Positions 1 through 9,014 of a stretch of 64,000 bases of DNA are shown one piece after another. The notes under the pieces are model-generated. The model searched no databases, had not been told where the DNA came from, and worked only from the letters and a program-made list of their open reading frames with translations. Source of the stretch: Burkholderiales bacterium Ga0077544. Lineage in GTDB: Bacteria > Pseudomonadota > Gammaproteobacteria > Burkholderiales > Burkholderiaceae_D. The translations under genes were made by a program, and so were the position numbers. Within the stretch, counting starts at the first letter, position 1; every line of letters begins with the position of its first letter. The stretch covers positions 186,001-250,000 of the forward strand of contig LNEU01000015.1 in the NCBI GenBank assembly GCA_001464355.1, read 5' to 3'.

Positions 1-2
1 CT

Positions 3-1412
3 ACCATGTTGGCCGCACGTTCACCGCTGGATGTTGACAGGCCGGCGTCGGGACTGGCTGCCAGCGTGATGGCGGAACAGGCAGAAGCAATCATTCCGTA
101 TTTGACACGCTATCGTCCTGCGCGTTTGCGTTCCATGATAGTCCCCATCGCGATTCTGCTTGTCGTGTTTCCCTTGTCCTGGATTGCGGCACTGGTTTTA
201 TTCGTGGCGGCACCGTTGATCCCGATTTTCATGGCTCTGGTCGGCTGGCGCGCGAAAGCCGCGAGCGAGGCGCAGATGCTGGAGATGGGCGGCATGAACG
301 CTTTTTTGCTGGATCGTTTGCGCGGTTTGGCAACCCTGCGCACATTGGGTGCGGTGCAAATGACTGCATTGCGGCTGCGCGACGCAGCGCAATCCCTGCG
401 TCGACGCACGATGACGGTATTGCGGATCGCATTTCTGTCTTCTGCCGTGTTAGAGCTGTTCGCCGCATTGGGTGTGGCGATGATCGCGGTGTATGTGGGT
501 TTTCATCTGCTGGGACAACTGGAGTTTGGCGCATGGGGAAATCGCCTGAGTCTGGGGCAGGGTTTGTTTATCCTGTTATTGGCGCCGGCTTTTTTTGAAC
601 CTTTACGTGATTTGTCTGCGGCCTGGCATGACAGGGCGGCAGGCGAGGCAGCGCTCGACGCATTGCAGCGCTTATCGGATACCGGTTTGCTGCTGCCGGA
701 TGCGCTGGGCGAACAAATTTTTTCTGCCTCTGAACAAGTGAAGGCACCTTCAGTTGCCATTAACGGTTTGCTTTTCTTTCACGGTGGCGCTTCAGCCCCG
801 TTGTTCGACGATTACGTATTGGATGTGGAATCAGGCGAACACATTGCCATTGTTGCGCCCAGCGGTGGCGGTAAATCTACCCTGTTGTCGCTGATCGCCG
901 GTTTAGTATCGGCGCAGGCTGGTGAGATCAAGATCGATGGTCTGAAACTTTCGGCAAGCACAGTGACCACTCTGCGTAGCCGCATGATATGGATAAGCCA
1001 GAAGCCGCACATTTTTGCCGGTTCGGTGCGCACCAATGTCACTCTTGGTCGTCCCGGTGTCGATGCAGAAGATGTGGAGCAGGCTCTGCAGTTTGCTGCA
1101 CTGGATAAGGTGCCGCAGGCAAAGCTCGGTGTTGCATTGGGTGAGGGCGGTGGCGGATTGTCGGGTGGCGAAGCAGTACGTTTGGCTTTGGCCCGCGCGA
1201 TGGTCGCGCAGTATGCCGATCTGCTGCTGGTCGACGAGCCGACCGCGCATCTGGATGCCGCGACTGCCAAAGAAGTAAGCGATGCCTTGCTGCAGCTGGC
1301 GCAAGGAAAAACCATGATAGTTGCTACGCATGATCCTGTACTGGCGGCACGCATGGATCGTCAGGTTGTCTTGAGCACTGCGTTGAATGTAGATGCCGAG
1401 GTGGCAGCATGA
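3..1412 (+). CDS. cydD: CydD, ABC exporter subunit for cytochrome bd assembly (5' end cut by window)
   Basis: Half of the heterodimeric CydDC inner-membrane ABC exporter, which exports cysteine/glutathione and is needed to assemble cytochrome bd. The reading frame is open to the window edge, and the visible 468 residues are roughly 100 short of the family's usual 560-590, so the true start lies upstream. The visible part begins within the transmembrane domain (hydrophobic stretches near residues 45-80 and 140-195). The nucleotide-binding domain follows, with Walker A APSGGGKSTLL, signature LSGGE and Walker B LLLVDEPTAHLD. It overlaps cydC by 4 bases (ATGA), indicating translational coupling. 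Assignment as CydD rather than CydC rests on its first position in the cydDC-AB order and on similarity; the next gene is the clear partner. Confidence 0.9.
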   Translation, partial: TMLAARSPLDVDRPASGLAASVMAEQAEAIIPYLTRYRPARLRSMIVPIAILLVVFPLSWIAALVLFVAAPLIPIFMALVGWRAKAASEAQMLEMGGMNAFLLDRLRGLATLRTLGAVQMTALRLRDAAQSLRRRTMTVLRIAFLSSAVLELFAALGVAMIAVYVGFHLLGQLEFGAWGNRLSLGQGLFILLLAPAFFEPLRDLSAAWHDRAAGEAALDALQRLSDTGLLLPDALGEQIFSASEQVKAPSVAINGLLFFHGGASAPLFDDYVLDVESGEHIAIVAPSGGGKSTLLSLIAGLVSAQAGEIKIDGLKLSASTVTTLRSRMIWISQKPHIFAGSVRTNVTLGRPGVDAEDVEQALQFAALDKVPQAKLGVALGEGGGGLSGGEAVRLALARAMVAQYADLLLVDEPTAHLDAATAKEVSDALLQLAQGKTMIVATHDPVLAARMDRQVVLSTALNVDAEVAA

Positions 1413-3133
1413 AGCTCTGGCGCGATCTGCAGCCGGTGCTGACCCTGTTTATTGCCAGTCACAAAAACAAATTACTGATCGGTGCCTTGCTGGCAGCTGT
1501 CACTGTATTGTCCGGCATGGCTTTGCTTGGTTTGTCCGGCTGGTTCATCACGGCAACTGCGATTGCCGGCTTGAATGTATCACTTGCATTCATGTTCGAT
1601 GTCTTCATGCCGTCGGCCGGGATTCGATTGCTGGCGCTGGGTCGTACTGCTGCACGCTATGGCGAAAGATTGGTTACGCATGACGCCACGCTGGCAGTGC
1701 TGGCAGCTTTGCGCGAACGTTTATTTCTCGGCTGGGCGCAACCGGAAGCGGCGCGCCGTTTAATGGCACGACCTGCGCAGTTGCTGTTCCGCCTGACTGG
1801 CGATATTGATGCGCTTGATTCCTTGTATCTGCGCATTCTTGTGCCCGCCAGTTCGGCGTTGTTGGCTGCGCTGGCAACCGGGATTGTGTTGAGTTTTATC
1901 GATGTGCGTCTGGGAATCGCTATGGCACTTTGGCTGATAGTCGCGGGTCTCGGGATTGCCTATGTTATTGCACGAGCATCACGTCGGGCAGCTCGCCGTC
2001 GTAGTTATGGCATTGAAGCGTTGCGCGCGCGCAGCATTGATCTGGTCACGGGGCAAACCGAGTTGCTGATGGCCGGACGGCTGGACGCACAACAAGCTTC
2101 GCTGCTCGCTGCCGACAAATACCTTGCGCGTGCCGATGATGCCTTGAACCAGCTTGAAGCGCGCGCCGGCGCTGCGTATGGCGTAGTCGGGAGCCTGACT
2201 CTGGTTGCCACGCTGCTAGTCGTGGCGGTGTTGATGGAAAACGGCACTATAGGTGCACCGGTCGCTGCGCTGGCCTTGCTGCTGGTGCTCACTGCAACTG
2301 AACCTTTTTCGGCATTACGTCGTGGTGCTTTGGAATTAGGGCGCACAGTGTTGGCTGCACATCGCCTGAGTCCACGTATGAATGTGTACGCATCGCATGA
2401 CGACAACCCCGCGCCGATTGTTCAACCTTCTGTACTGCCTTTGCATCAGGATCTGATTCTGTTTTTACGCGACGTGCGCGCGCATCCTGCAGGTCGGGAT
2501 GCATCTGGCGCTTCGGTTCTGCAGGACATCTCTCTGACTATTGCTCGGAATGAACGCGTCGCCTTAATAGGTGCAAGCGGTGCGGGAAAATCGACCTTGA
2601 TGGCAGTAATCGCCGGTGAACTGGCTGCACAGTCGGGAACGGTACAAGTTGCCGCCCACACCTTGCTGACGCAAAGAACTGAATTATTCCAGGACACCCT
2701 GCGCGACAACTTGCGTCTGGCGGATGCCGCTGCCGATGACGCGCGCCTGTGGGAAGTATTGCAGACCGCTGGTCTGGCCGATGACGTGAAAAAAATGCCG
2801 AACGGGCTGGATACGCGCCTGGGTGAGGGTGGCTTGGGATTGTCCGGCGGGCAACTACGTCGGCTGGCCCTGGCGCGCTTGTTGTTGCGCGATGTGCCGC
2901 TGTGGTTGCTGGACGAACCGACCGAGGGACTTGATCCGCAGACCGCGCGCGACGTGTTACAGCGGCTGGACAAGCTGGCTGCCGGGCGCGCCATCCTGCT
3001 GGCTACGCATGTGCGGCGCGAGGCTGCGTTGGCGGGTCGCTTGGTTTGTATGGAACATGGGCGTATTGTGATGGACGTGATGCGTGGCGATACGGGTTTT
3101 GACCTGGTATTGAATACGCTGCGACCGGATTGA
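1409..3133 (+). CDS. cydC: CydC, second subunit of the CydDC thiol exporter
   Basis: Partner of CydD in the thiol-exporting ABC transporter required for haem insertion into cytochrome bd. The 574 residues match the usual length of about 573. The N-terminal half carries about six membrane segments. The C-terminal ATPase has Walker A GASGAGKSTLM, signature LSGGQ and Walker B LWLLDEPTEGLD. The start ATG overlaps the cydD stop. The next gene, cydA, begins 54 bases later behind a good Shine-Dalgarno (AAGGGAG), so transporter and oxidase are probably one operon. The order cydDC then cydAB contrasts with E. coli, where the two pairs are separate operons. Confidence 0.93.
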   Translation: MKLWRDLQPVLTLFIASHKNKLLIGALLAAVTVLSGMALLGLSGWFITATAIAGLNVSLAFMFDVFMPSAGIRLLALGRTAARYGERLVTHDATLAVLAALRERLFLGWAQPEAARRLMARPAQLLFRLTGDIDALDSLYLRILVPASSALLAALATGIVLSFIDVRLGIAMALWLIVAGLGIAYVIARASRRAARRRSYGIEALRARSIDLVTGQTELLMAGRLDAQQASLLAADKYLARADDALNQLEARAGAAYGVVGSLTLVATLLVVAVLMENGTIGAPVAALALLLVLTATEPFSALRRGALELGRTVLAAHRLSPRMNVYASHDDNPAPIVQPSVLPLHQDLILFLRDVRAHPAGRDASGASVLQDISLTIARNERVALIGASGAGKSTLMAVIAGELAAQSGTVQVAAHTLLTQRTELFQDTLRDNLRLADAAADDARLWEVLQTAGLADDVKKMPNGLDTRLGEGGLGLSGGQLRRLALARLLLRDVPLWLLDEPTEGLDPQTARDVLQRLDKLAAGRAILLATHVRREAALAGRLVCMEHGRIVMDVMRGDTGFDLVLNTLRPD

Positions 3134-3187
3134 ATTTCGACCCCGACCAATGAGCGGCAAAGAATTTAAGTCTTAAAAGGGAGCACC

Positions 3188-4789
3188 ATGGAACTCGATA
3201 TTGTTTCGTTATCACGGTTACAGTTCGCCATCACGGCGCTGTATCACTTTCTGTTTGTCCCGCTCACGCTCGGACTTTCCATCCTGCTGGCAATCATGGA
3301 GACGGTCTATGTCATGACCGGACGCGTCATTTGGCGCGACATGACCAAGTTCTGGGGCACGCTGTTCGGCATCAATTTCGCTATGGGTGTCGCCACCGGC
3401 ATCGTGATGGAATTTCAGTTCGGCATGAACTGGAGTTACTACAGCCATTACGTCGGCGACATTTTCGGCGCGCCGCTGGCGATTGAAGGCTTGATGGCTT
3501 TCTTCTTGGAAGCCACTTTCGTCGGACTGTTCTTTTTCGGTTGGGACAAGCTATCCAGGGTCGGCCATCTGACCGCAACCTGGGCCGTCGCGATCGGCTC
3601 CAATTTCTCTGCGTTGTGGATACTGATTGCCAATGGCTGGATGCAAAATCCGGTCGGCTCCGCATTTAATCCAGAAACCATGCGCATGGAAGTCACCGAC
3701 TTCGCTGCAGTATTGACCAACCCGGTCGCGCAAGCCAAATTCGTGCATACGGTATCTGCCGGTTATGTGACGGCGGCGATTTTCGTGCTGGGTATTTCAG
3801 CCTGGTATGTGCTGAAAGGACGTCATCTTGAATTGGCAAAGCGCTCAATGACAGTTGCCGCATCGTTCGGTTTGGCCGCCTCGTTGTCGGTCGCGGTGCT
3901 TGGTGATGAAAGTGGCTATCTGTCGACCGAACATCAAAAGATGAAGCTGGCCGCGGTGGAGGGTATGTGGGAAACACAGGATGCGCCAGCCGCCTTCACG
4001 CTGGTGGGCTTCCCGAATCAGGAAGCACGCGAAACGCATTACGCGATTCATATTCCCGCATTGATGGGCTTGATCGGCACACGTTCGCTGGATACGGTGA
4101 TACCCGGTATTAACGAGCTGGTGCAACGTGCCGAACTGCGCATCGCCAATGGCATCAAGGCCTACGATGCGCTACAAAAAATTCGTGCGGCTGGCAGCGC
4201 CGATCAAATCACTCCGGCTATGCGCTACGCATTTGAAGAAACCGGCAACGATCTCGGTTATGCGCTACTGCTTAAACGCTATGTAGATGATCCGCGTCAG
4301 GCGACCCCAGAACAGATTTCGAAGGCAGCGTTTGATACCGTGCCGCAAGTGGCGCCGCTGTTCTGGCTGTTCCGCATCATGGTGGCGATCGGCATGTTCC
4401 TGATCCTGCTGACCGGAGTGTTCTTCATTCTATCCGCCAGACGACAGCTGGATAAACATCGATGGTTGCTAAAACTGGCAGTGTTGGCAATTCCATTGCC
4501 ATGGATTGCAATTGAATCCGGCTGGTTGGTCGCCGAGTTCGGGCGTCAACCGTGGGTGATTGAAGGCGTGTTACCCACTGCAGTAGCGGTATCGAATTTG
4601 GGCATCACGACCTTGCTGATTACGCTCGTTGGCTTCGTGGCGATTTATACCGTGCTGTTCATCATCGAGATGAAGCTCATCTTCAAGGTCATACGAAAAG
4701 GTCCTGAGATAGAAAGTTCGCCGGAAACAGGGGCCTACGGCAAACCAACTGCCGACGTCATTCCAGCAGCTACACCGGAGCCACTATGA
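3188..4789 (+). CDS. cydA: Cytochrome bd ubiquinol oxidase subunit I
   Basis: Haem-bearing subunit of the high-affinity quinol oxidase that reduces O2 to water at low oxygen. The 533 residues compare with 522 in E. coli CydA and align almost end to end. The N-terminus MELDIVSLSRLQF leads to His20, equivalent to the E. coli haem ligand His19. The periplasmic Q-loop is the long (L-type) form: it contains DESGY, the WETQ-APAAFT stretch and a C-terminal Q-loop half around residues 300-380. The start ATG has a strong Shine-Dalgarno (AAGGGAG). The stop overlaps cydB by 4 bases. It is a canonical bd-I-type enzyme, not the cyanide-insensitive short-loop CIO type. Confidence 0.97.
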   Translation: MELDIVSLSRLQFAITALYHFLFVPLTLGLSILLAIMETVYVMTGRVIWRDMTKFWGTLFGINFAMGVATGIVMEFQFGMNWSYYSHYVGDIFGAPLAIEGLMAFFLEATFVGLFFFGWDKLSRVGHLTATWAVAIGSNFSALWILIANGWMQNPVGSAFNPETMRMEVTDFAAVLTNPVAQAKFVHTVSAGYVTAAIFVLGISAWYVLKGRHLELAKRSMTVAASFGLAASLSVAVLGDESGYLSTEHQKMKLAAVEGMWETQDAPAAFTLVGFPNQEARETHYAIHIPALMGLIGTRSLDTVIPGINELVQRAELRIANGIKAYDALQKIRAAGSADQITPAMRYAFEETGNDLGYALLLKRYVDDPRQATPEQISKAAFDTVPQVAPLFWLFRIMVAIGMFLILLTGVFFILSARRQLDKHRWLLKLAVLAIPLPWIAIESGWLVAEFGRQPWVIEGVLPTAVAVSNLGITTLLITLVGFVAIYTVLFIIEMKLIFKVIRKGPEIESSPETGAYGKPTADVIPAATPEPL

Positions 4790-5940
4790 TTCTGCACACA
4801 CTTATCGACTACGACATCCTGCGTCTGATCTGGTGGGGTTTGATCGGCGTACTGTTGCTGGCTTTTGCAGTGACCGACGGCTTTGATCTGGGCACAGGAA
4901 TCTTGCTACCATTTGTCGCGAAAACCGATATTGAACGTCGTGTGGTGATCAACAGCGTCGGTCCGGTTTGGGAGGGCAATCAGGTCTGGCTGATTCTCGG
5001 AGGCGGCGCAATCTTTGCCGCATGGCCGCAACTGTATGCGGTGGCTTTCTCCGGTTTCTATCTGGCGATGTTTGCAATTCTGGTTGGCCTGATCTTGCGG
5101 CCGGTTGCATTCAAGTTCCGTAGCAAACGCGAAGAACCAGAATGGCGGGCGCGCTGGGATTGGGTATTGTTCTTCTGCGGCTTTGTACCGACGCTGATCT
5201 TCGGTGTGGCGTTGGGCAATGTGCTGCAGGGCGTGCCGTTCCGTCTGACTTCCGAGATGCACATTTTTTATGATGGCAGTTTCTTTGGCTTGTTGAATCC
5301 ATTCGCTTTACTGTGCGGTCTGGTCTCGGTCGCGATGCTGATCATGCACGGTGCTGCGTGGTTGCAATTGAAAACCGAAGGCGCAATAGCAGAACGTGTG
5401 CGGTTTTACGGTAGCCTCGCTGCCTTGGCGACCTTCGTGCTATTCGCGTTTGCTGGCGTATTGCTGTGGGCATACATAGATGGCTATCGCATCACCAGTG
5501 TGATCAATCCGATCGGTCCATCCAATCCTTTATTGAAAACGGTTGATGGTCATGTCGGTGCATGGTTTGTCAATTACGCGGCACATCCGTGGACCCTGGC
5601 TGCGCCGGCTCTGGGTTTGCTGGGTGCCATTGGCGCATGGATGGGTTTGCGCATGCGACGTGAGATTTTCACGATACTGAGTAGTGCGGTGAGTGTTGGT
5701 GGCATCGTGCTGAGCGTAGGTGCATCAATGTTTCCGTTCATTCTGCCTTCATCCATCGATCCGCGCGCCAGTCTGACGGTATGGGATTCATCATCGAGTC
5801 ATCTGACCCTGTTCATCATGCTGGTGGTGACGGCAGTGTTCATTCCCATCATCGTGGCTTATACGACATGGGTGTATCACGTGTTGTGGGGCAAGGTGGA
5901 TGAGCAGGCGATACGTGATGAAAGCGGTCATGCGTACTGA
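4786..5940 (+). CDS. cydB: Cytochrome bd ubiquinol oxidase subunit II
   Basis: Second integral membrane subunit of cytochrome bd. The 384 residues (E. coli 379) form about eight to nine transmembrane helices. The N-terminal signature TDGFDLGTGILLPF and the motif GPVWEGNQVWLI are typical of CydB. Translation is coupled to cydA through an ATGA overlap. A perfect intercistronic hairpin lies between its stop and cydX. Confidence 0.97.
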   Translation: MILHTLIDYDILRLIWWGLIGVLLLAFAVTDGFDLGTGILLPFVAKTDIERRVVINSVGPVWEGNQVWLILGGGAIFAAWPQLYAVAFSGFYLAMFAILVGLILRPVAFKFRSKREEPEWRARWDWVLFFCGFVPTLIFGVALGNVLQGVPFRLTSEMHIFYDGSFFGLLNPFALLCGLVSVAMLIMHGAAWLQLKTEGAIAERVRFYGSLAALATFVLFAFAGVLLWAYIDGYRITSVINPIGPSNPLLKTVDGHVGAWFVNYAAHPWTLAAPALGLLGAIGAWMGLRMRREIFTILSSAVSVGGIVLSVGASMFPFILPSSIDPRASLTVWDSSSSHLTLFIMLVVTAVFIPIIVAYTTWVYHVLWGKVDEQAIRDESGHAY

Positions 5941-5968
5941 TGTGTTGATGTACTGAATTTCGAAGTTC

Positions 5969-5990
5969 GCCGCCATCGCATGATGGCGGC
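5969..5990 (+). other. Intercistronic hairpin between cydB and cydX
   Basis: A perfect 9-bp inverted repeat (GCCGCCATC / GATGGCGGC) with a 4-base loop sits 28 bases after the cydB stop and 21 bases before the cydX start. No T-run follows, so it is unlikely to be an intrinsic terminator. A role in mRNA stability, or in setting the cydX:cydAB ratio, is inference. Confidence 0.6.
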
Positions 5991-6011
5991 ATTTAGAGAC
6001 AAGGATGAATC

Positions 6012-6134
6012 ATGTGGTACTTCGCCTGGATACTTGGTCTGCCGCTTGCCGCTGCTTTCGCAGTGTTGAATGCAATGTGGTACGAACTGATGGACGATGA
6101 GGCTAAACGCAAAGAGACGCTCGCTAATCCATAG
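6012..6134 (+). CDS. cydX: CydX, small subunit of cytochrome bd oxidase (40 aa)
   Basis: This short gene is absent from the ORF track. It translates to a 40-residue single-helix membrane protein beginning MWYFAWILG, the hallmark of the CydX/YbgT family (E. coli CydX is 37 residues and begins identically). CydX binds the CydAB core and stabilises the active-site haems. It follows cydB by 71 bases with an AAGGA Shine-Dalgarno about 7 bases before the ATG. The polar tail (MDDEAKRKETLANP) is slightly longer than in E. coli. Confidence 0.95.
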   Translation: MWYFAWILGLPLAAAFAVLNAMWYELMDDEAKRKETLANP

Positions 6135-6394
6135 TCGCGAGTGTCGTAGCCTTATACGCTTGGTGTTCGTTTCGACTAAAGAATCATTACGACAGAATAA
6201 TTTCTTATCAAGATTGCATTTTAAGTCAGCATGTAAGCATGTATGCCACTCAAGTGCATATCGGCAATCTGGCAAAGACCGCTCTGGTCTATAATAACGG
6301 CCCGCGCTATACAAGCAATGCAGCGTAATTCCGCATTCATTTGCGACCTGCTATTTGCCTGCGGCCTTGCATCAACCTTCATCTGGCCATCATT
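6135..6394 (+). promoter_or_regulatory. Intergenic region before queE with a candidate -10 box
   Basis: This 260-base gap between cydX and queE holds no convincing ORF. A perfect TATAAT lies at 6290-6295 directly behind a short inverted repeat (AGACC-GCTCT-GGTCT), but no good -35 hexamer is visible at 16-18 bases. It is probably the promoter region of queE-queD-tadA. I looked for a preQ1 riboswitch and saw no convincing motif. Confidence 0.35.
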
Positions 6395-7030
6395 TTGACT
6401 TACAGCGTAAAAGAGATTTTCTACACATTGCAGGGCGAGGGCGCGCATGCCGGGCGGCCTGCTGTGTTTTGTCGTTTCTCCGGCTGTAATTTGTGGACAG
6501 GGCGCGAAAGCGATAGAGCGACTGCCGTTTGCCAGTTTTGCGATACTGATTTTGTCGGCACCGATGGCGAGGGCGGCGGCAAGTTTGCAGCAGCAGAGAC
6601 GCTGGCAAACACAATCAATGCTTTGTGGCCGGAGTCCTATGCGGCCAGCAAATACGTGGTCTTTACAGGCGGTGAGCCTCTGCTGCAACTCGACACAGAA
6701 TTGATCGCCGCGATGCACGCAGTCGGTTTTGAAATCGCGATTGAAACGAACGGCACCTTGCCGGTACCTACCGGCGTAGACTGGGTATGTGTCAGTCCGA
6801 AGATGGGTTCGCAACTGGTCGTTCGCAAAGGCAGTGAGTTGAAGGTCGTGATCCCGCAATTGGCGCAATCGCTGGCGGCGTATGAAGAACTGGATTTTGA
6901 GCATTTCTTCGTGCAACCTATGGATGGCCCATTGGCAGAGCAGAACACTAAGCTTGCTATCGATGTGTGCAAACGCAATCCGAAATGGAAGCTGAGCATA
7001 CAGACGCATAAACTTTTACAGATTCCTTGA
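6395..7030 (+). CDS. queE: QueE, 7-carboxy-7-deazaguanine synthase (radical SAM)
   Basis: Converts 6-carboxytetrahydropterin to 7-carboxy-7-deazaguanine in queuosine synthesis. From the proposed TTG start at 6395 the protein is 211 residues and begins MTYSVKEIFYTLQGEG, as in Burkholderia homologues. The track's longer start at 6341 is also TTG and adds an atypical leader, and the frame has no ATG in this region. The Fe-S ligands are Cys31, Cys46 and Cys49, a CX14CX2C arrangement instead of the usual CX3CX2C; this variant is known from the Burkholderia enzyme. TGGEPLLQ and ETNG motifs follow. queD and tadA lie downstream. Confidence 0.93.
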   Translation: MTYSVKEIFYTLQGEGAHAGRPAVFCRFSGCNLWTGRESDRATAVCQFCDTDFVGTDGEGGGKFAAAETLANTINALWPESYAASKYVVFTGGEPLLQLDTELIAAMHAVGFEIAIETNGTLPVPTGVDWVCVSPKMGSQLVVRKGSELKVVIPQLAQSLAAYEELDFEHFFVQPMDGPLAEQNTKLAIDVCKRNPKWKLSIQTHKLLQIP

Positions 7031-7070
7031 CGCTTACTTAGCGCTTTATTATTAGCTTTACAGAAAAATC

Positions 7071-7520
7071 ATGCTGACAATTACCCGCAAACTTGAATTC
7101 GATGCCGGTCACCGTATTCCCGACCACAAGAGCCAGTGCCGCAATCTGCACGGCCATCGCTATACGCTCGAAATCACGCTGGTCGGTAATGTGATCGATG
7201 TAGAGGGTAGTTCCGATAACGGCATGATCATGGATTTTTCCGATATCAAATCGCTGGCGAAACAGCATTTGGTCGATGTCTGGGATCACTCGTTTATCGT
7301 CTATGAAAAAGACGCGAAGGTACGTGAATTCCTCGAAAGTATTCCGGGCCATAAGACCGTCATCATCGACCGTATTCCTACCGTCGAAAATCTGGCCCAA
7401 ACCGCATTTAATATCCTGAATGCAGCGTACAAGGATCACTACGGTACCGGCTTGCGTCTGCACAAACTGGTGCTGCACGAAACGCCAAACTGCTGGGCTG
7501 AAATCACCGCGGAAGGCTGA
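7071..7520 (+). CDS. queD: QueD, 6-carboxy-5,6,7,8-tetrahydropterin synthase
   Basis: Makes 6-carboxytetrahydropterin, the substrate of QueE, from dihydroneopterin triphosphate. The 149 residues show the zinc-binding histidines of the PTPS fold (DAGHR near residue 14, LHGHRY near residue 30). The catalytic region around the VWDHSF stretch is also present. The N-terminus KLEFDAGHRI is typical of the QueD branch. It begins 40 bases after queE; tadA follows 6 bases after its stop, so the three genes are probably co-transcribed. Confidence 0.94.
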   Translation: MLTITRKLEFDAGHRIPDHKSQCRNLHGHRYTLEITLVGNVIDVEGSSDNGMIMDFSDIKSLAKQHLVDVWDHSFIVYEKDAKVREFLESIPGHKTVIIDRIPTVENLAQTAFNILNAAYKDHYGTGLRLHKLVLHETPNCWAEITAEG

Positions 7521-8039
<519 letters not shown>

Positions 8040-8186
8040 CGGTTGTTTGCCGTCTCTGTAGTCGCTCTCGCTGCCACCATCCTTCCTGGCCTTCCTGATT
8101 CACCTCGTTGAACCACATTGCTTAGGCGCACTCCAATCGAGTAATCAGGCTGGTTTGCCATTGTTTTCGTCACGGACAAAGTCCTC

Positions 8187-8978
8187 ATGGATGCACCGCA
8201 TGTTGCTGCTCAAGGTCAAAAACTGAAGCCGCCCAGCTTGCTGCTGCTGGCGCTGGAAGGTCGTGCGCCGCTGGAATTAGGCGCGTCCTTGCTGGCATTT
8301 CCTCTATTGAAAAATGTGCCACGCGGCGATGGTCATCCCGTGATGGTGTTGCCGGGCTTGATGGCAGGCGATGTATTGACTTTATTTTTGCGCAAATTCC
8401 TGCAAGGCAGCGGGTATGCGGCTTATGCGTGGGAACAAGGCTTGAATCGCGGGCCGCGCGATGGCGTGCTGGAAGCCTGCATCGCACGCGTCAAAGAGCT
8501 GAGTGAAAAGCATGGTCAAAAAGTCAGCCTAGTCGGCTGGAGTCTGGGCGGAATTTTTGCACGAGAAATTGCCAAAGCCTTACCGAATAATGTGCGTTCT
8601 GTGATCACCTTGGGATCGCCATTTGCGGGGCATCCGAAGGCGAACAATGTGTGGCGCTTGTATCAAGCGGTTAGTGGAAAAACTGCAGTCGACGATGTAC
8701 AAATCGCAGAAATCAAGAAGCCGCCGCCAGTTCCTTTCACCTCGATTTTCAGTCGCAGCGATGGTATTGTGTCGTGGCAATGTTGTGTTGAGAGAGAAGG
8801 CCAACAGACCGAAAATATCGAGGTGCATGGCAGTCATACTGGCTTGGTTGTTAATCCGACAGTTTTGCATGCGATTGCCGACAGACTCGCCCAAGCCGAG
8901 GGACAATGGCGACGCTTCGATAGAGACGGCCATCAAGGGATTAAAAAGCTTATCTATCGCGATCCAACGCGCGCATAA
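8187..8978 (+). CDS. Alpha/beta hydrolase, lipase/esterase-like
   Basis: A 263-residue protein with an alpha/beta-hydrolase core. The nucleophile elbow GWSLGG is near residue 118, a probable acid lies in the SRSDGIVSW segment and the catalytic His is in HGSHTG. The N-terminal part reads PVMVLPGLMAGD, the usual first strand and oxyanion region. No signal peptide is evident, so it is probably cytoplasmic. The substrate cannot be inferred. A second, unrelated-looking hydrolase follows 36 bases downstream. Confidence 0.75.
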   Translation: MDAPHVAAQGQKLKPPSLLLLALEGRAPLELGASLLAFPLLKNVPRGDGHPVMVLPGLMAGDVLTLFLRKFLQGSGYAAYAWEQGLNRGPRDGVLEACIARVKELSEKHGQKVSLVGWSLGGIFAREIAKALPNNVRSVITLGSPFAGHPKANNVWRLYQAVSGKTAVDDVQIAEIKKPPPVPFTSIFSRSDGIVSWQCCVEREGQQTENIEVHGSHTGLVVNPTVLHAIADRLAQAEGQWRRFDRDGHQGIKKLIYRDPTRA

Positions 8979-9014
8979 GGCCGTAACGTTTAACCAATTT
9001 TTGAAAGTCTCAGT

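Noticed and set aside
2446-3150. 234-aa minus-strand ORF opposite cydC
   Set aside because: Ser/Arg-rich shadow translation opposite a clear ABC transporter gene.
6135-6394. preQ1 riboswitch before queE
   Set aside because: No recognisable preQ1-I pattern (short hairpin plus A-rich tail near the start codon) was found.
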